Source: Typhlomys cinereus (lineage: Eukaryota; Chordata; Mammalia; Rodentia; Platacanthomyidae). From it: a DNA stretch of 64,000 nucleotides. Both the position numbers and the translations under genes were made by a program. Below are positions 59,526-64,000 of the stretch, piece after piece. The stretch covers positions 2,096,893 to 2,160,892 of the forward strand of contig JALPQD010000054.1 in assembly GCA_023101885.1 (NCBI GenBank), given 5' to 3'. The notes beneath the pieces were generated by a model that searched no databases, was not told the origin of the DNA, and was given only the letters and a program-made list of their open reading frames with translations. Position 1 is the first letter of the stretch; every line of letters begins with the position of its first letter.

Positions 59526-59712
59526 TTTTTCAAATTCTAATATGAATATAATTTTTCATGAAAATTTAAAATTTTACCAATAATTGACAAAAATTCTGAT
59601 TGTTAAAACTGAAACAATTGAAGAGGGAAGATATTCTCGCTAAATGAGGTTTTGTTATTGTTTTTAAATGGATGACGATATTCCTTAAGTTTGTACTCTC
59701 AAGTCAACATTC

Positions 59713-60009
59713 TGTTACAGTCCATTCTGCTGCTGTGAGACGATACTCATATTTAAGGGAGAAAGAGAACAGGAGAGATAGAGATCTTTATGACTGAAAA
59801 GGCATGACGGACACAAAATCTCAGGGAAGCTCAGGGTATGATCAAACATCCGGGAAGCAGGAAGAGCAAGCAGCAAACTTCTTATAGGGCTGGGTTGCCC
59901 ACCTTCAAGGCCTGCCCCTGTGACATGCCTTCCTCTGGAAAATTCCAAAACATCACAAAGGTCTGCATCAACTAAGGATTAAAATACATGAGCCTATGGT
60001 GTCAACTCA
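59713..60009 (-). mobile_element. MaLR solo LTR with target duplication
   Basis: 297 bp. The minus strand starts TGAGTTGACACCATAGGC and ends GAATGGACTGTAACA. It is flanked by the perfect 5-bp repeat CATTC at 59708-59712 and 60010-60014. On + it includes TCAGGGAAGCTCAGGGTATG and CAAGGCCTGCCCCTGTGACA in reversed family order. Confidence 0.88.
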
Positions 60010-60014
60010 CATTC

Positions 60015-61379
60015 TAACCATGATGCTAACATATTTAATTTGTATTTGAAACAAATTTTTGCCTGTATGTATTTTCCCAAACAATTTTATATTATTATTA
60101 AATGGCTTACAAGTACTTAAATATCATCATGTTGGTAGGTTTGTATCAATAATGTCCTCTAAAGAAATTAGATTTGCAGTTTAGATTTAAAAATGACTGT
60201 TTTCCTTATGAGTGTCTCATGTTGGCCAAAATGACTAATGTGCATCTTTATTGTGATGCACACCATGCAACCAGAGAGTTGTTATTTATAAAGCAGTTGC
60301 TTTTAGATGTTATGGATTAAGGGATATAATGTAGTAGTAAACAAAAATTTATTTTCTCATAAAACATTAAATAGAAACATTTAACTAATATTAAAAGTAT
60401 TAAAACTATATTTGTGTTTTCTGTTAAACTAGCAATTAAGAAAACTAAATAAAAGGGCAATTAATCATAATAATATTACAGGAGAAAATTAGCAAGGTAT
60501 TTATACGTAGTGAGCTATCATTTCTAAAAACAATGGTATCTAGAAAAATGAGAAATCATTCTCTAAATATTCCCAGTAAAACTAGAGCAATGAACACCAC
60601 CTAAAAAACAATTTCAGTGATTTGGAAGGATTTAGTGCTTCAAATGGATTGTTATTATACAATCCATTTGGTAGAACATGTGAAATTTAACTCATTAAAA
60701 TAGTTTTCAACTGACATTTTTTTTTACTATATAGAAATAGCTTTAATGCACCTGCTATTACCTGTAGATTATACAGAAATCCAAATGTGTTAGTTTGGTA
60801 AATTATGTAAAGGCTATAAATCTTTGATATAATCTACACATTCTCCTTTATAAATTATATCTAGATATATGTAAGCCTAATAATTTAAATTTTACAAATG
60901 ATATAATGAAAGTATTAAAACTGACCTATGCAAGACAGAAAAGTATGTATGAATATATATGAAGCTAACTCAAAACAAAGTATATGAATTAAATTAATTT
61001 GATAAATAAAACTAAATTTAATCTTCTAGTGTTTCCAGAATTTCAATCAATATTTGGCAATGGTCACTATTAAATGATTCATGTGTTTTGGCAATGTATA
61101 TGTTTTTATAAAACTGAAAAATCTGTTACGTTTTCTTCATAAATTAAAGAAAAATAATTTTTTACATATAGAATTGGCAACTTTTAAACATGACATTTTA
61201 AAATTAGATTATGAGCTTTTTTAACCTTGGATTTTTAAATTAAAAAACTAAATGCATTTTGTGTCATAAGATAAATGTAACATTAGTACTGACAACAATG
61301 GAAAAGTTGCAGTTTAAAAGTGAAGCGTTGTTCTGTTAGGTTGATGAAGGACAGAGTATCATAGGTAGATGCAGTGTCA
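60015..61379. other. Unassigned, very AT-rich sequence
   Basis: No gene or known repeat. It contains a perfect 12-bp inverted repeat at 60641-60670. Confidence 0.5.
60641..60670. repeat. 12-bp perfect hairpin
   Basis: CAAATGGATTGT, six-base loop TATTAT, then ACAATCCATTTG. No T-run or gene context suggests a terminator or RNA gene. Confidence 0.85.
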
Positions 61380-61810
61380 ACTTGGCAATTCAAGAGGAGC
61401 TCTACCTATAGGTAGGATCCTTAGAGGGGGGAAGAGGTCAAACAGATATAACGGAGTTCCTACATTAGTAGACAGCCCAAGAAAGGGCCCCAATGTATGC
61501 CTAAGAGTCCTGAACCCTCACTAGAGTCAAAGACTTCAGGTCCAATACAAGCTGAAGTTCTGGAAGGAGTCAGGGAAAAGGCTGGGAACACCAAGAGAAG
61601 AAAAGGAAGGAGGAAAGGGGAAGGGAAAGAGGGAGGTGTGGGATAGAGTACAGGATGTGGGGATAGTAAGAGGGAGAGGAAGGGGGAGTTGAATGGAGAA
61701 GGATGTGGGCAAGAATACTTACCCATTGAGCTTGTATAACTAGATTAAAATATAAAATAAAATAATAAAATAAAATAAAAAATAAAAAATAAAATAAAAT
61801 AAAATAAACT
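61380..61810 (+). mobile_element. L1 3' UTR end with (AAAAT)n-rich tail
   Basis: A polypurine tract (61575-61700), CATTGAGCTTGTATAACTAG, then an AATAAAATAAAA-type tail to about 61808. This is the forward version of the 3' end seen reversed at 55195-55300. Confidence 0.8.
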
Positions 61811-62523
61811 GAAAAAACAAACTTGAGCTCTGGGGACAGTTTTGAGGAACTGATAGTGGAGTTGAACCCTGGATAGTCCTTAAGGTGATTCTCTGATTGA
61901 TGGGGATTGGGACTAGGCCCACTGGCAGATGGATAATACGGAGGGAAGTGGTTAAGGAAATTGGCATCCTATAAACTTAGTCAGACATGTTTGTCTGGCA
62001 ACGAGGGATTGTCTCTCTAAGCAATCATGTTGATACATGGGTATAGTGTGGACAGTTGCTTTGACCAGTGGATTAAGAACTATAACTGGATATTCAAAAG
62101 AGATTAGAATGTCTTGTTCCCTGATAAGCTATTTGTTCATGAATTTAACAGTAAACAAGAAGAACAACTGCTATAATATTTATTATGTTAGCCTTATTAT
62201 CAAGAACTGAAATTTAGTTGTTTCTGAACTTTGTCTTGCAATTTTCTATGTAATTGTGAGTCTAGTGGTGAGTCATTGAGAAGTTTTAAATGAAAGAAAG
62301 GTTGGTTGAAACTTCTGGAAGTAGAGATATAGGGCACCATGATGGGCAGGGTGAGGGAGGAAATAATAGGAGAAAATACCTAGCGGAAATGAGGAGATAG
62401 AATGGGATGTAGGAGAGGCTGAGGAATTAAAAGGAAAACTCTAAGACTGTCGCATGCAACCAGATTGGAACCTCCTATGTTATTAATATTCCAAAAAACA
62501 TTTCTTTTTAAAAAAGACTAAGA
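61811..62523. other. Unassigned sequence
   Basis: A G/A-rich patch around 62340-62410 may be old L1 3' UTR, but I cannot align it with confidence. No gene. Confidence 0.4.
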
Positions 62524-62821
62524 GGGGCTGGAGAGGTGTCTCAGGGGTTAAGACTCTCCCTCACAAGCAGAAGGTGCTGAGTTCGGATCCCAGGTCCCAT
62601 GTAAAAAAATACCAGGCATAAACATTTCCTGCAATGATGGGACCAGAGCAAAGCAAGAAGGAGGTAGAACCAAGCAATCCAGGATGACTCCTGAAGCCAC
62701 CTTTTGTCTTCCACAAGGACACACAATGCCTTCTGATCACACACACACACCCGCAATAAACAAACAAACAAACAAACAAACAAACAAACAAATAAATAAA
62801 TAAATAAATAAATAAATAAAT
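62524..62821 (+). mobile_element. B2-like SINE with (AAAC)n(AAAT)n tail
   Basis: The GGGGCTGGAGAGGTGTCTCA head, GTTCGGATCCCAGGTCCCAT, AATCCAGGATGACTCCTGAA and TCTTCCACAAGGACACACAA match the 59232 subfamily. The tail 62755-62821 is (AAAC)n followed by (AAAT)n. Confidence 0.9.
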
Positions 62822-62889
62822 GGGATATGAATGGACAGTCTCTGTGCAGAGGAGCATGGAGAGAGGAAAACAGACCAAAGTAAAAAGTT

Positions 62890-63720
62890 ACTTGGGATGT
62901 TCCACATAGAACACAGTGACAAATAAAACAATTCTAGAAGTAACAGGTATGTGATACTTCTGATAGGTTGTTGATCAGAGAGGTCTCAAAGACCCTCAAA
63001 GAGTATAGGCTTTTGCCATTTGCTCTTGACTATCCTTCAAAATGGACAGTAAGACCCTCTTACTGAATACGCAGCACAAGGATCAGAGGACAAAAAAGTA
63101 CCAGCTGGAACTAGTCTGGAAGGTGCCTTCTTGCTTCATAGCTTCTTGCTACATAGCTCACACAGTAACAAAGAATACTATGAAACTTGCTAGAGGGAAA
63201 AAGCAATCAAAGATCTCATCAACCTGTGAAATATGCAAGTTGCAATATCAATTACCATGGCAACAGGTGACAGGCAGTGTAATAGTGGAGATAACCGATG
63301 ACTTTCTGAGCAGATTGAAGGCCCATTTGTTAAATGGAAAACATTTATGGTACTATAAACTAGAACAAGAACTAATAAAAATGAATAGCTAGAAAGAGTA
63401 TACACCGAACTACTTAGTAAATACCTATTATTATGCCATTGGAAAAATCACTCACACTCAACCTAGAAACGGTGGACTGCTTTTCCTTAAAAAGGACTGT
63501 TATACCTCATCCACTTACACCCCAAATTTCATGGAATATTGAGAAACAGGGACGTGACCAGATTGTTATGAACCTGAAGTTGGACAGTGGTAAATCAGAG
63601 ATTATCTCCTGGATATGACAGGGTTGTGATATATAAGATGTTAGGGCAGATATACATACATTTATACAAGAATTGAACAGGAACTTTTTTATCAACACCT
63701 CACCAAAAAGTAGAAAGATT
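62890..63720 (+). mobile_element. Old L1 3' UTR (Lx-like)
   Basis: The order GCAGATTGAAGGCCCATTTG, TGGTACTATAAACTAGAACA, ATTGAGAAACAGGGACGTGA and ATCTCCTGGATATGACAGGG fits old rodent L1 3' UTRs in forward orientation. A 116-codon open frame (63042-63392) lies inside it and is a chance frame in UTR sequence. Confidence 0.6.
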
Positions 63721-64000
63721 TCAAGAATCTCCACATGTCTTTGAGAGATTGATGATAGCTAATGCTGATGGGGAAGAAAAGGAGGATGCTTTCCTCAGTG
63801 GTATACCTGATACTTGCTTAACCATGATTCGTGTCAGGCATATGTCATTAAGGCAAACTAGATAAAAGAAACACAGTGGGCCACACAAGTGAGAAGATCT
63901 GAAAATAAGAGGGAGTCTGGCTGGTGACATGAAGAATTGCAAGGGAAAAAAGGAGGGTCATGAGATTTGGGACAAAGGTGTGAAATACTGCAAATTCACT
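63721..64000. other. Unassigned sequence at window end
   Basis: It may continue the L1 3' UTR (GA-rich near 63890-63960), but no diagnostic block was seen. Confidence 0.4.

Noticed and set aside
63042..63392. 116-codon ATG open frame on + strand
   Set aside because: It lies in sequence that follows the order of an old L1 3' UTR; the protein resembles nothing known.

Overview
The window reads as AT-rich, gene-poor nuclear DNA from a rodent, not bacterial, plasmid or phage DNA. The reasons are: short open frames only; dense L1 LINE fragments with rodent-style polypurine 3' UTRs; tRNA-derived SINEs of the B2/B3/B4 type starting GGGGCTGGAGAGRTGGCTCA; 7SL-derived B1-like pieces; MaLR (MT/ORR1-like) LTRs; and long (CA)n and (AAAT)n arrays. 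B2-like SINEs together with MT-type MaLRs point to a myomorph rodent. The young SINE here (head CAGGGGTTAAGCCTC, tail CAATTGAATAAATAATAA) is not the mouse or rat B2 I know. A jerboa/jumping-mouse or mole-rat lineage is possible, but species is not settled. I see no intact host gene, tRNA gene or CRISPR array.

Layout. 0-27 kb is mostly unique AT-rich sequence with scattered L1 3' ends (1.8-3.5, 5.7-6.4, 10.6-11.7, 13.1-14.6, 18-18.8 kb) and a few SINEs. 27.3-29.4 kb holds a structurally complete MaLR provirus (two LTRs, 5-bp target duplication) that split an older SINE. 32.5-41.1 kb is an L1 block: an L1 3' end on +, a short twin-primed L1 on -, then a near full-length L1 on - with 5' UTR, frameshifted ORF1 and broken ORF2, interrupted by two SINEs, a 57-bp SINE stub and a short L1 tail. 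42.2-43.3 kb carries an inverted duplication with about 130-bp arms. 46-51 kb has three MaLR LTRs, a SINE and one unexplained open frame. 51.8-54.5 kb is old L1 with a class II solo LTR inside. 55.2-58.6 kb is an L1 3' UTR containing a very long LTR of MMTV-like layout, itself hit by an L1. 59-64 kb has SINEs, a MaLR solo LTR with target duplication, and L1 3' UTR sequence.

No genes work together here. The functional logic is that of retrotransposons: L1 ORF1/ORF2 proteins mobilise L1 and the SINEs, leaving target duplications, 5' truncations and an inversion, while endogenous retroviruses survive mainly as solo LTRs. Nesting gives relative ages. B4-type SINE precedes the MaLR at 27-29 kb; the L1 at 51.8-54.5 kb precedes the class II LTR; the L1 at 33.9-41.1 kb precedes its young SINEs. 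Nothing seen qualifies as a new molecular system. The most unusual items are the long MMTV-like solo LTR, the inverted duplication and the open frame near 49.9 kb.
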